From Saccharomonospora viridis DSM 43017 (GTDB lineage Bacteria > Actinomycetota > Actinomycetes > Mycobacteriales > Pseudonocardiaceae), in the NCBI RefSeq assembly GCF_000023865.1, contig NC_013159.1, forward strand, positions 2,630,001 through 2,694,000: a DNA stretch of 64,000 nt, in the 5' to 3' direction. The number at the start of each line of letters is the position of its first letter. The first letter of the stretch is position 1. The position numbers were made by a program, and so were the translations under genes. Shown here piece after piece: positions 21,301 through 28,995 of the stretch. Below the pieces are notes generated by a model that made no database searches, was not told the DNA's origin, and saw only the letters and a program-made list of their open reading frames with translations.

Positions 21301-21598
21301 CACCGCCGTACACGCGCACGTGGCCCGCTCCGCGTTCGCGTAACAGGTCCACCAGATAGGTGAAGTACTCGACATGCCCGCCCTGGTAGGCGCTGATGGC
21401 GACACCCTGGACGTCTTCCGAGATGGCGGCGGTCACGACCTCGTCGACCGACCGGTTGTGCCCCAGGTGCACCACTTCGGCACCCTGCGACTGCAGGATG
21501 CGCCGCATGATGTTGATCGAGGCGTCGTGGCCGTCGAACAGGCTCGCGGCGGTCACGAACCGGACCGGGTTCACAGGTCGATGGAGTTCGGAGGTCAT
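18359..21598 (-). CDS. icmF: Fused isobutyryl-CoA mutase with G-protein chaperone
   Basis: 1079-aa coenzyme-B12 enzyme that interconverts isobutyryl-CoA and n-butyryl-CoA. It fuses three parts: a cobalamin domain (residues about 10-150; DGHDASINI supplies the DxHxxG-type His24 base-off ligand); a MeaB-like GTPase chaperone (P-loop GTGGAGKS at 201-208, guanine motif NKFE at 343-346); and the mutase TIM barrel (about 540-1079). FPFTAGVFPFKR at 564-575 has Phe where methylmalonyl-CoA mutase has Tyr, supporting isobutyryl- or a similar branched acyl-CoA. Full length for the family (about 1080-1095 aa). Role: branched-chain fatty acid and valine metabolism. Confidence 0.95.
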   Translation of the reverse strand: MTSELHRPVNPVRFVTAASLFDGHDASINIMRRILQSQGAEVVHLGHNRSVDEVVTAAISEDVQGVAISAYQGGHVEYFTYLVDLLRERGAGHVRVYGGGGGVIVRDEIELLHSRGVARIFSPDDGLELGLPGMINLMIRECDVDLAEKQVGSVDALLGGDMLTLSRVITQLQQNTLPDSWRAAIAEAASARTVPVLGITGTGGAGKSSLTDELVRRFRLDQEDKLRIAVLAVDPTRRRGGGALLGDRIRMNSLDNGDRIFFRSLATRGTGSEIPTGLADAVSACKAAGYDLVIIETPGIGQGDAGIVDYVDHTLYVMTPEFGAASQLEKIDMLDFADVVAINKFERRGAEDARRDVARQLIRNREEFGASPEDMPVFGTSAAKFNDDGVTALYQHLRDGLAELGLSVSAGTLPRVSGKVSSDTSVIIPGSRTRYLAEIAETVRNYHERTRQQVEAVRKREQLIAARDALAAEGAATEDLDRLIDQADAAVADDTRALLEGWEELAESYRGEELVFTVRDREIRTGLWRETLSGSRIPRVALPRYTDKGELLSFLRREHLPGYFPFTAGVFPFKRDGEDPARMFAGEGDAFRTNRRFKYLSAESEAKRLSTAFDSVTLYGWDPDTRPDIYGKVGTSGVSIATLDDMKALYDGFDLTAPTTSVSMTINGPAPTILAFFLNTAIDQRMDAFRAEHGREPTAEEAAEIRAWTLRQVRGTVQADILKEDQGQNTCIFSTEFSLRMMSDIQEWFIANGVRNFYSVSISGYHIAEAGANPITQLAFTLANGFTYVESYLARGMHIDDFAPNLSFFFSNGMDAEYSVLGRVARRIWAIAMRERYGANERSQKLKYHVQTSGRSLHAQEMSFNDIRTTLQALCALYDNANSLHTNAYDEAITTPTENSVRRALAIQMIINKEWGLSKNENPLQGSFIIDELTDLVEEAVLAEFERIAERGGVLGAMETGYQRGKIQDESMLYERLKHNGSLPIVGVNMFRNPNPEDDEVEVELARATEEEKQSQLRRLADFHERHREEAPRALARLREAAASGENVFEVLMDAVRVCSLGQITQAFFEVGGQYRRNV

Positions 21599-21634
21599 AC
21601 CTCCAAAATACTTGGACTTCCTACTTTCTGAAAG
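21598..21634 (-). promoter_or_regulatory. Candidate leaderless promoter of icmF
   Basis: On the minus strand TATTTT (+ coordinates 21605-21610) ends six bases before the icmF ATG, putting the transcription start at or next to the A of ATG. A weak -35 (TTTCAG) lies 17 nt further up, inside a small palindrome CTTTC-T-GAAAG (21624-21634). GGAGGT abuts the ATG with no useful spacing, consistent with leaderless rather than Shine-Dalgarno initiation. Confidence 0.4.
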
Positions 21635-21698
21635 CCAAGCGACGGCGTGACGCGGACCTCATCCGCCCGCATCGACGCCGAGGGGTGCCCCACTCGGC

Positions 21699-22313
21699 TC
21701 AGGACGCGGAATGGGCCGCCCGCAATGCGATCCACTGCCGCATGGCGTACTCCACCAACGTGATGAGCGTCTGCTTAGTGGATTCCCGGTCCCGAGCGTC
21801 ACACCGCACGATCGGGATGCTCGCGTCGATGGACAGTGCCTCACGAACATCGTTCAGGTCGTGATGCAGCACCCCGTCGAACGTGTTGACCCCCACGATG
21901 TAGGGCAGACCACGGTCCTCGAAGAAATCCACGGGAGCGAACGAATCCGCCAACCGCCGTGTGTCCGCGAGCACCACCGCGCCGATCGCACCGCGAACCA
22001 GGTCGTCCCACATGAACCAGAACCGCTGCTGACCGGGTGTTCCGAACAAATACAGGATCAGGTCCTCGTCCAAGGACACTCTGCCGAAGTCCATGGCGAC
22101 CGTCGTGGTCGCTTTGTTCGGCGTCGCCTCCAGATCGTCGATACCGGTGCTCGCGCTGGTCATCATCGCTTCGGTGGTCAGCGGGACGATCTCAGACACC
22201 GATCCGACGAACGTCGTCTTGCCGGCGCCGAACCCGCCTGCCACGACGATCTTGGCCGACGTCATCGTCTTCGGCGCGGCTTCGCGCGGTGCCTTAAAGC
22301 CGGCGGAGTCCAC
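21699..22313 (-). CDS. cvnD: Conservon GTPase CvnD
   Basis: 204-aa small Ras-like GTPase of the actinobacterial conservon. P-loop GGFGAGKTT is at 26-34; the LFGTPGQQRF switch II segment and VGVNTFDG guanine motif follow. It completes the four-gene cvn set and in Streptomyces conservons interacts with the membrane kinase complex, giving a eukaryote-like GPCR/G-protein analogue. It overlaps cvnC by 20 nt and is the last gene of the operon. Confidence 0.93.
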   Translation of the reverse strand: MDSAGFKAPREAAPKTMTSAKIVVAGGFGAGKTTFVGSVSEIVPLTTEAMMTSASTGIDDLEATPNKATTTVAMDFGRVSLDEDLILYLFGTPGQQRFWFMWDDLVRGAIGAVVLADTRRLADSFAPVDFFEDRGLPYIVGVNTFDGVLHHDLNDVREALSIDASIPIVRCDARDRESTKQTLITLVEYAMRQWIALRAAHSAS

Positions 22314-22812
22314 TCAACACCCTTTCCATCAACATCAAGTGCGCCTCTGCGCCTTCGTCACCGGAGACGGTCCTATGCACGGTGACCAATCCCTCGTCAG
22401 CCGCATCGCTGATGAGAACCCGAGCCACGCCCAACGGGACCCGGAGTTTCGAGACGATCTCAGCGACCGACTGCGGGGTACGACATTCTTCCATGATCAC
22501 TTGGAGCTCGATCTGCTCGGGCACCGCAAGGAGTGCCGTGGTCCGGGTGGAGATCAACGTCTCGAGCTCGAGGTGATAGTTCGCCTTCGTGCGACCACCG
22601 GTAAGGGCGTAGGGGCGAACGAACCCGGTCTCCTCCACCGGCTGCAACGGGAAAGCTTCAACTGCCACAGGCTGCTCCTTGGTGCTCGTTCCGTTCTCGC
22701 CGTCTCCGTGTTCACGTCGCGTTCGCCCAGGGCCGTCCCCGTCCCTGACCGGCCCAGCGGGCGCCCCCTGCGCGCCCGGCTGGCCGTGAGGGATTCGGGG
22801 CCCCGTGCTCAT
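22294..22812 (-). CDS. cvnC: Conservon DUF742 protein CvnC
   Basis: 172-aa protein of the DUF742 family, with a Gly/Pro-rich unstructured N-terminus (about 1-60) followed by the conserved domain FVRPYALTGGRT through VLISDAADEGLVTVH, a winged-helix-like fold. Its biochemical role is unknown, but it always sits between the roadblock and GTPase genes of conservons. It overlaps cvnD by 20 nt and begins 5 nt from the cvnB stop. Confidence 0.9.
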   Translation of the reverse strand: MSTGPRIPHGQPGAQGAPAGPVRDGDGPGRTRREHGDGENGTSTKEQPVAVEAFPLQPVEETGFVRPYALTGGRTKANYHLELETLISTRTTALLAVPEQIELQVIMEECRTPQSVAEIVSKLRVPLGVARVLISDAADEGLVTVHRTVSGDEGAEAHLMLMERVLSGLRRL

Positions 22813-22816
22813 CCGG

Positions 22817-23269
22817 TCATCCCACCGGTTCGCCGACCCGCGGTCCGCCCGAGCCCTGCAGGGCAGCCCTCAACTCCGGAGTGAGGATCTGCCCCACTCG
22901 GTCGACCAGAAGCGTCATCTCGTAGGCGACCTGGCCGATGTCGCAGTTCGGTGCGGCCAGCACCGCCAGGCACGAGCCGTCGCTGATCGACATCAGCACC
23001 ATGACGCCGAGCTCCATCTCCACGACGGTCTCCGTCACCGCGCCCGCCTCGAAACAACGTGCCGCGCCTTGCGTGAGACTGACCAGGCCCGATGCCACCG
23101 CCGCGAGTTGATCGGCGCGGTCCAGCGGCAGCCGGTTCGACGCGGTGAGCAGAAGACCGTCAGCCGAGACCACCACAGCGTGCGCGACACCGGGCACACG
23201 CTCGACGAAGTCGTTCACCAACCACCCGAACTGATTCGGCTGGGGTGCAGCTCGATCCGACACGGTCAT
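22817..23269 (-). CDS. cvnB: Conservon roadblock/LC7 protein CvnB
   Basis: 150-aa roadblock/LC7-fold protein. FGWLVNDFVERVPGVAHAVVVSADGLLLTAS is split over the first helices and strands (residues about 14-44) and VLMSISDGSCLAVLA forms the central strands. Roadblock proteins dimerise and regulate small GTPases, here most likely CvnD. Its start overlaps the cvnA stop by 4 nt, so translation is coupled. Confidence 0.93.
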   Translation of the reverse strand: MTVSDRAAPQPNQFGWLVNDFVERVPGVAHAVVVSADGLLLTASNRLPLDRADQLAAVASGLVSLTQGAARCFEAGAVTETVVEMELGVMVLMSISDGSCLAVLAAPNCDIGQVAYEMTLLVDRVGQILTPELRAALQGSGGPRVGEPVG

Positions 23270-26200
23270 TCACCCTCCAGTCTTTCGTCTGCGTTGTCGG
23301 CCTCGCCAGCGGTGCGATGCCGACCCCTGCGGACTCCCTGTTGAAAGCTCGCCAGCCTCCCTCGCACATCGGCCGGATCCCTCGGTAGCCGACGGCGCGG
23401 CTCGGCCTGGTTCTCGGGGGCCGCGCTGCCGGGTAGCAGCCTCTCCCCCCGCTGCCGTCGAGGCAAACCGGCCGCCGTGTAGCTCGTCGGCACCGATCGG
23501 GAGACCTCTTCGACGGTGCGCCAGCGTTCATCGACAGCGAAAGCCCAGTTAGGAGAACTTCCGGCGGATTCACCATTGTCCGATGTGGTCGCATCGGACG
23601 AAGATTGGACATTCGAATCGTCGACGAAGGAATCTGTGGCCGGTTGCGAAACGTCGGTGAACAGCCCTCCACCGTCGGCGACGATGTCGGTCGTCTCCTC
23701 AGGAGCCGGTTCGGTGGACGCGGCTCCCGACCGGACACGCCGCGGCCGCTGTGGCAGTCCCGAGTCCGTCCGCCCGTCCCCGGACTCTGCGGACTGTCGG
23801 GTGTCCGACGTATTCGAGGCATCCGAGGCGTTCGAGGAGTTCGACGGGTTCGTCCCACTCTCCGTCGGAGTCGGCTGTCCCTCCGACGCCTCGGCCCGAC
23901 GGTGACGACGTCCGCGGGTGACGCCCTGCTGGAAACTGCTGAGCCTGTCGAACACCTCCGCCGGATCACGCGGCCGGCGCGGCACGGGACCGGAGGTCTC
24001 GACCTTACGTCCGTCATCCGGGGTCGCGCTGCCGGGCAACAACTGTTCACCGCGACGTCGCCTCGGCAACCCGGCCTCGGTGTACTCGGAAGGCGTCTGC
24101 CGCTGCGACACCTCCTGAACGGTCTTCCACGTCTCGTCGGCGGCGAACTCCCAACTGCTGCTGTCCGGCGCCGGACCACTGCCCGCCGCGTCGGTGACCT
24201 TGCGGAACCACGCGGAGACCATCTCGTCGAAGATCGGCGTCGTCTCGGCGTTCTCCATAGCCGCCTTGCGCGCCTGACGCTGCGCCTCGGTGGGGCTGCC
24301 CGCGTTGCTCTCGGTGACGGCGGCACTCCACCAGTCACTCACCGCAGTACCGGTGGGCTCGAACAACTTCCTGCCGGACAGCTGCTCACCCTCGCCGTCG
24401 CTGCGATCACGGGTTCGAGCGTCGGCGAACCCGAGCTCGTGCGATGCCTCCGTCTCCGACGGCCACGCCGGGTCCATGGCACCGTTGTGCTCACCCCCGT
24501 GCTCGGAGGAACCCGCCTCCGAACCGAAAAGACCGTGCTCCTGTCGCGCCTGTCCGGCGCCCGAAGTGGCCGGACGAGGGTCCCGACGCTGCGACGAAGA
24601 CCTGCCTTGCGCGTTGCCGTCCCAACCGAGAGGTGTGAACAGCTCCGTACCCGTCATCTCGCTGCCGGTTCCCTCGGGCGCGGACTCACCGTCCCCACCC
24701 CGAGGCGTCAGTCGGGACGAGCCACCCGGCTTACGTCGTGGCAGCGGCCCGTTCGACGTCTGCAGTTGGCCGGCCGGACCACGATTGTCCGAATCGGCCC
24801 CGACACCGGGTTCGGCCGGCCGCGACTCGGGGATCTCCCGAGTCTCCGATGGCTCCGGAACGGCGTACGGCGCCTGCTGGTCGTTCACGAACTCGGCGGG
24901 CACGGTGACCGTGGCCCTGACCCCGACGATGTCCTTGCCCCCGTGCAGTTCCACGCCGAAACCGTGCCGGTTCGCGAGCCTGCCCACCACGAACAGGCCC
25001 ATGCGACGCGACGTGGTGAGGTCGATCGAACTGGCTTCGGACAGTCGTTCGTTGGCCTCGGCGACCTCGGCCTCGCTCATGCCGATGCCCTTGTCGAGGA
25101 TGTCGATGGACAGCGACCCGTCGTCCATTTGGCGCGTCGCCACCGTCACCTGCGTCTCCGGAGCGGAGAACGAGGTGGCGTTGTCCAGCAGCTCCGCCAC
25201 GAGTCGAATGAGGTCGCCTGCCGCGTACCCCACCACACTCACCGACGGCGGCGTACGTACCACCACGCGCTGGTACTGCTCGATTTCGGACACGGCGGCG
25301 CGCAGGACATCGGTGGCGCTCACCGGTTGGCCCGACCGACGCGCGGGCTCGGCGCCCGACAACACCATCAGGTTCTCGTTGTTGCGGCGCATCCGCGTGG
25401 CGAGGTGGTCGAGCTGGAACAGTGTCGCAAGCTGGTCGGCGTCCTCCTCGTCGCGTTCCAGCCGCTCGATGAGCTGCAGTTGCCGCTGCACCAGGCTCTG
25501 GCTACGCCGCGAGAGGTTGACGAACACATCGGCGTAACCAGCACGCATCCTGGCCTGCTCGGCCGCCAGCCGCAGCGCCTCGCTGTGCACGGCGTCGAAG
25601 GCCCTGGCCACCTCGCCGATCTCGTCGCGGGTGTGCACCGGCACCTGGTTGATCTCGGTGTCGTCGGTGTGGCCCTCCTGAATGGCCTGCACCGCCTCCG
25701 GCAATTCGTGCTGGGCGGCCTCCAGTGCGCTGTTCCGCAAGATCTTCAACGACCGCAGCAGTTGCCGGGCGATGCAGAACACCACCAGCGCGGCCAACAC
25801 CAACGCGGCGAGCAGCGTCACCGCCAGAACACCGACGCCGGTGTTCGCGTCGTCGGCCAGCGCTCCCGTGCCGTCAGCGAGTTCGGTTCCCAACCGCTCC
25901 CCGACCTCGCTCATCGCGGAGAACACGACATCGCCGGTCTCGGCCCAGTGCTCGGCCGTCGTCGACGAGAACAGCTCGCTGCCCGCGTCCTGACTCGACA
26001 GCAGAGCGCCCACGATGCGCTGGTACTCGTCGAACGTCTGCCCGCGCACGGTGTCGTCGAAGAGCTCACGCTGTCGTTCGGTGGCGATGACGGAGAATTC
26101 GGTCAGTCGATCGACTCGCCGGACTTCAGCGGTGCGCACGGCGTCGAATTCGCTGGGAGTCAGTTCGAACTCGATGCCGTGTGCGATCAACGCTTGGTGA

Positions 26201-26838
26201 AGCGAGACCTCCTCGCGTGCCACGAGCAGGTTGTGCGCGGCGTTGGCCGTCGCACCGAGGTCTTCGGCGCCGATGCCGGCAGCCACCGCGGTGTCCAGTT
26301 CCACCAGCGTGTCGACGACGTTGGTGTAGGCCTCGACCGCCTCGACGGTGTCGAGTTGCCCGGCGAGGATCTGTTCTCGGGTCTCGTCGAGCGCGCCGAA
26401 CTGCTCGGTCAACTTCGTCCGCAACGACGCCAACGACTCTCCGGCCTGGGCCACGGTGTCGAGCAACGGAGCCCACGCGTCGTCGACCGCGGTCCGGATC
26501 TCGTGCAACTCCGGGGAGTCGACCCCGGCCCCGGCGGTCAGCGCCTCGGCGGTGAGGGTCCGTTCCCGTTGCAGAGCTTCGAGGAGGGTATGGGCCGCCA
26601 CGCTCGCCTGCGCGAGCTGGTGCTGATTCTCATACCGGTTCGCACGCTCGAGCTGGTTCGCGAGGGTGACGCCGCCCAGCACCACCGCGATGATGATCGG
26701 GATGAGCGTGACCGCCCCCAGCTTGACCGGCAGGTTCCAGTCACGCCATCGCAGGGCCGCACGCCAGCGGGAACGGGGGCGGTCCTCCTCACCGAGGAGT
26801 TCGCCTACCGGCACTTGGCCATCTGACGCAACCTTCAC
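23266..26838 (-). CDS. cvnA: Conservon sensor histidine kinase CvnA (nitrate-sensing-like)
   Basis: 1190-aa membrane kinase. TM1 is at about 36-60; an extracytoplasmic nitrate- and sulfur-sensing-like helical domain spans 65-310; TM2 is at 335-356; HAMP spans 357-410. The dimerisation helix has DHLATRMRRNNENL (His478). HATPase_c has N-box ELLDNATSF (Asn553), DKGIGM (582-587) and GLFVVGRLANRHG (614-626). Residues after about 660 are low-complexity and disordered, but contain a tandemly duplicated module at about 894-983 and 1095-1176. Family members normally end with one such tail. First gene of the leftward cvn operon; senses an unknown signal. Confidence 0.92.
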   Translation of the reverse strand: MKVASDGQVPVGELLGEEDRPRSRWRAALRWRDWNLPVKLGAVTLIPIIIAVVLGGVTLANQLERANRYENQHQLAQASVAAHTLLEALQRERTLTAEALTAGAGVDSPELHEIRTAVDDAWAPLLDTVAQAGESLASLRTKLTEQFGALDETREQILAGQLDTVEAVEAYTNVVDTLVELDTAVAAGIGAEDLGATANAAHNLLVAREEVSLHQALIAHGIEFELTPSEFDAVRTAEVRRVDRLTEFSVIATERQRELFDDTVRGQTFDEYQRIVGALLSSQDAGSELFSSTTAEHWAETGDVVFSAMSEVGERLGTELADGTGALADDANTGVGVLAVTLLAALVLAALVVFCIARQLLRSLKILRNSALEAAQHELPEAVQAIQEGHTDDTEINQVPVHTRDEIGEVARAFDAVHSEALRLAAEQARMRAGYADVFVNLSRRSQSLVQRQLQLIERLERDEEDADQLATLFQLDHLATRMRRNNENLMVLSGAEPARRSGQPVSATDVLRAAVSEIEQYQRVVVRTPPSVSVVGYAAGDLIRLVAELLDNATSFSAPETQVTVATRQMDDGSLSIDILDKGIGMSEAEVAEANERLSEASSIDLTTSRRMGLFVVGRLANRHGFGVELHGGKDIVGVRATVTVPAEFVNDQQAPYAVPEPSETREIPESRPAEPGVGADSDNRGPAGQLQTSNGPLPRRKPGGSSRLTPRGGDGESAPEGTGSEMTGTELFTPLGWDGNAQGRSSSQRRDPRPATSGAGQARQEHGLFGSEAGSSEHGGEHNGAMDPAWPSETEASHELGFADARTRDRSDGEGEQLSGRKLFEPTGTAVSDWWSAAVTESNAGSPTEAQRQARKAAMENAETTPIFDEMVSAWFRKVTDAAGSGPAPDSSSWEFAADETWKTVQEVSQRQTPSEYTEAGLPRRRRGEQLLPGSATPDDGRKVETSGPVPRRPRDPAEVFDRLSSFQQGVTRGRRHRRAEASEGQPTPTESGTNPSNSSNASDASNTSDTRQSAESGDGRTDSGLPQRPRRVRSGAASTEPAPEETTDIVADGGGLFTDVSQPATDSFVDDSNVQSSSDATTSDNGESAGSSPNWAFAVDERWRTVEEVSRSVPTSYTAAGLPRRQRGERLLPGSAAPENQAEPRRRLPRDPADVRGRLASFQQGVRRGRHRTAGEADNADERLEGE

Positions 26839-27446
26839 GAAGGTGACTCCTCCTCCGGCTCGCCCACTGTCACTGTGCTCACGATTCGCGCGGCGTGCTC
26901 GCTGGAGAGCAACCGGGGGCCGTCAGGTGAGCACTGCTGCTCGCCGACTCACGCCTGTCTCGTCCACTCGCGCCGCCCCCTCCGACCACGGACGTGGCGC
27001 ATACGGCAGGCCACCGTCCGTGATGTTCGCCTGCCGCATCGGGGCAGGGATCGGCTGGGTGCAGTGGAGCCTACACCACGCACGCCATTGATGATCTTGG
27101 TCGCGAACAAGGCTCTGAGCTGCGAAAACTCAGAAAATCATGATCAACTTTGCGACAACCGCGTCGAAACCCGTTCCGACGGTCGCGCTCCGATTACGAG
27201 TTTCATCTGTTCGAGACGGTCAAGTCTCACTCACACAGCCGATAGGCGTCGACGGATATCACTCGTTCAGCCCACCAAACGAAGATCCTCGGTGTAATAC
27301 GTGCCGCGAAGTGTGCACGATCTTGTGTCGCCCCCTCCTCGGGGAACCACTATGAAAACGGCGTTATAAAACCATTGGTCCCCGTCTCCGAGACAGCGGG
27401 AGTTCCGCCGCGCAGCCCACCTCGCCCTACCTCTACCCTCGATGGA
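26839..27446. other. 608-nt divergent intergenic region, cvnA / ornithine decarboxylase
   Basis: No convincing gene. It must hold the promoters of the divergent cvn operon and polyamine operon. It is distinctly AT-richer between about 27090 and 27370 than its surroundings. A small stem (TCTGAG 27114-27119 with CTCAGA 27129-27134) and an AT-rich TTATAA element at 27364-27369, a possible -10 for the polyamine operon, are visible. Confidence 0.5.
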
Positions 27447-28616
27447 GTGAGCACAACGGTTGACCGGATCCGTGCCTTTTTGGACCACCATCGACCCCCG
27501 ACACCATGTCTGGTGGTGGATATCGACACCGTGATCGACCGGTACTCGAGATTCACGGAAGCCTTCCCGGACGCGCACGTGCAATACGCGGTGAAAGCGA
27601 ATCCCCATCCCGCCGTGGTGCGTGCGCTGGTGGACGCCGGTGCGGCCTTCGACGTGGCAAGCCCCGGCGAGATCGATCTCTGTGTGGAAGCCGGGGCACG
27701 ACCGGACACCCTGTCGTACGGCAACACCATCAAAAAGCCGTCCGACATCGCGCACGCCCACGCCGCCGGCGTCCGGGAGTACACATTCGACGCCCGCAGC
27801 GATCTGGACAACATCGCCCGACACGCCCCGGGCGCACAGGTGTCGGTGCGTCTCCTGGTGGAAGGCGGCCCCGACTCCGTCACCCCGTTCGGGAACAAAT
27901 TCGGCTGCAACACCGACGACGCCGTCCGCATGCTGCTGCGAGCGGCGGAATCCGGACTCGAACCGGTGGGTGTCAGTTTCCACGTCGGCTCACAGCAACT
28001 GGAGCCCGCCGCCTGGGACCTCGCCGTGGCCTCGGCCGCGAAGGTGTTCGCCGGTGTCGCCGAGCACGGCGTGACACTACGGCGACTCAACGTCGGGGGC
28101 GGATTCGGCGTCGACTACATCGACACCGCGCCCCCCATGTCGGCGTACGCCGACACCATCCTCTCCGCGGTACGCTCCCATTTCCCCGAACCGCCGGAAC
28201 TCGTCTGCGAGCCGGGACGCGCGCTCGTCGCCGAAGCGGGAATGATCCGCAGCGAGGTCGTCGTCGTGGCCCGGAAACACCCCACCGACGAACACCGGTG
28301 GGTGTACCTGGACATTGGCCGATACAACGGTTTGGCGGAAACTGAGAACGAGGCGATCGCCTACCGGCTCGTACCTGTGGGCACGCACTCGCAGGAAGAC
28401 GGCCCTGTGATCATCGCCGGGCCGACATGCGATGGTGATGACGTGCTCTATCAGAGGACGCCGTACCGGCTGCCCTTGTCCTTGGAGCCCGGCGACCGGA
28501 TCGACATTCTCGCGTCCGGCGCGTACACGGCGAGTTACTCGTCGGTCGCGTTCAACGGAATAGAACCCCTACGTACGTACTGCATTTCCGAAGGGAGGCT
28601 GATCAGTGCCGAGTGA
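27447..28616 (+). CDS. Ornithine decarboxylase (fold type III, PLP)
   Basis: 389-aa alanine-racemase-fold decarboxylase that makes putrescine from ornithine. PLP lysine lies in YAVKANPHP near the N-terminus; SFHVGSQQ, NVGGGFG and EPGRALV are the cofactor-phosphate motifs. GPTCDGDDVLY near the C-terminus carries the Cys-Asp pair typical of ornithine rather than diaminopimelate decarboxylases, and GAYTASYSSVAFNG closes the active site. The downstream SAM decarboxylase and aminopropyltransferase support ornithine. GTG 27447 is taken because the 24 upstream in-frame residues are low complexity; the ribosome site is weak. It overlaps speD by 11 nt. Confidence 0.88.
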   Translation: MSTTVDRIRAFLDHHRPPTPCLVVDIDTVIDRYSRFTEAFPDAHVQYAVKANPHPAVVRALVDAGAAFDVASPGEIDLCVEAGARPDTLSYGNTIKKPSDIAHAHAAGVREYTFDARSDLDNIARHAPGAQVSVRLLVEGGPDSVTPFGNKFGCNTDDAVRMLLRAAESGLEPVGVSFHVGSQQLEPAAWDLAVASAAKVFAGVAEHGVTLRRLNVGGGFGVDYIDTAPPMSAYADTILSAVRSHFPEPPELVCEPGRALVAEAGMIRSEVVVVARKHPTDEHRWVYLDIGRYNGLAETENEAIAYRLVPVGTHSQEDGPVIIAGPTCDGDDVLYQRTPYRLPLSLEPGDRIDILASGAYTASYSSVAFNGIEPLRTYCISEGRLISAE

Positions 28617-28995
28617 ATTCGTGCCGGTTGGCGTGTTCTCCGGCAAACACGTCCTCGCCGAGCTGGACGGCATCGACGCCCGGTTACTCGACGACGACGA
28701 GTTCTTGCGCAGCACCTTGGCGGACACGCTGACCGACGCGGGGGCGACGGTGTGCGAAGTCATATCCCACCGCTTCGAACCGCAGGGCGTGACCGTACTG
28801 GCGATGCTGGCCGAGTCACACGCTTCCGTCCACACCTATCCCGAGATCGGTGCCATGTTCGTCGACGTCTTCACCTGCGGTGAACGCGCCGATCCCGAAC
28901 ATGCCGTGCGCCTGCTCGCCAAAGCGCTCGGCACCGAGCCTGTGTCCATGTCCACGATCACTCGAGGCCGCCAGCCCACGAACACAGGGAAGTGA
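28606..28995 (+). CDS. speD: S-adenosylmethionine decarboxylase proenzyme
   Basis: 129-aa class 1B (SpeH-like) SAM decarboxylase, producing decarboxylated SAM as the aminopropyl donor. The self-processing site AESHASVHTYPE places Glu70-Ser71 at the cleavage bond; Ser71 becomes the pyruvoyl cofactor. His76 and Cys91 (VFTCG) match the other catalytic residues, each offset by eight from the Thermotoga enzyme (Ser63/His68/Cys83). The N-terminus is about eight residues longer. It overlaps the ornithine decarboxylase end by 11 nt and abuts the aminopropyltransferase directly. Confidence 0.93.
   Translation: MPSEFVPVGVFSGKHVLAELDGIDARLLDDDEFLRSTLADTLTDAGATVCEVISHRFEPQGVTVLAMLAESHASVHTYPEIGAMFVDVFTCGERADPEHAVRLLAKALGTEPVSMSTITRGRQPTNTGK

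Noticed and set aside
21599-21698. Possible cobalamin riboswitch upstream of icmF
   Set aside because: The 100-nt spacer is too short and has no B12-box-like sequence; only a small palindrome is visible.
27343-27365. ECF-like promoter GGAAC ... GTT before the ornithine decarboxylase
   Set aside because: Spacing between the two elements is only 15 nt, compared with 18 nt in the convincing sigB promoter.
27352-27369. Five-codon mini-frame before the ornithine decarboxylase, considered as a regulatory upstream peptide
   Set aside because: No ribosome site and no codons for ornithine-related amino acids; more likely part of the AT-rich promoter.
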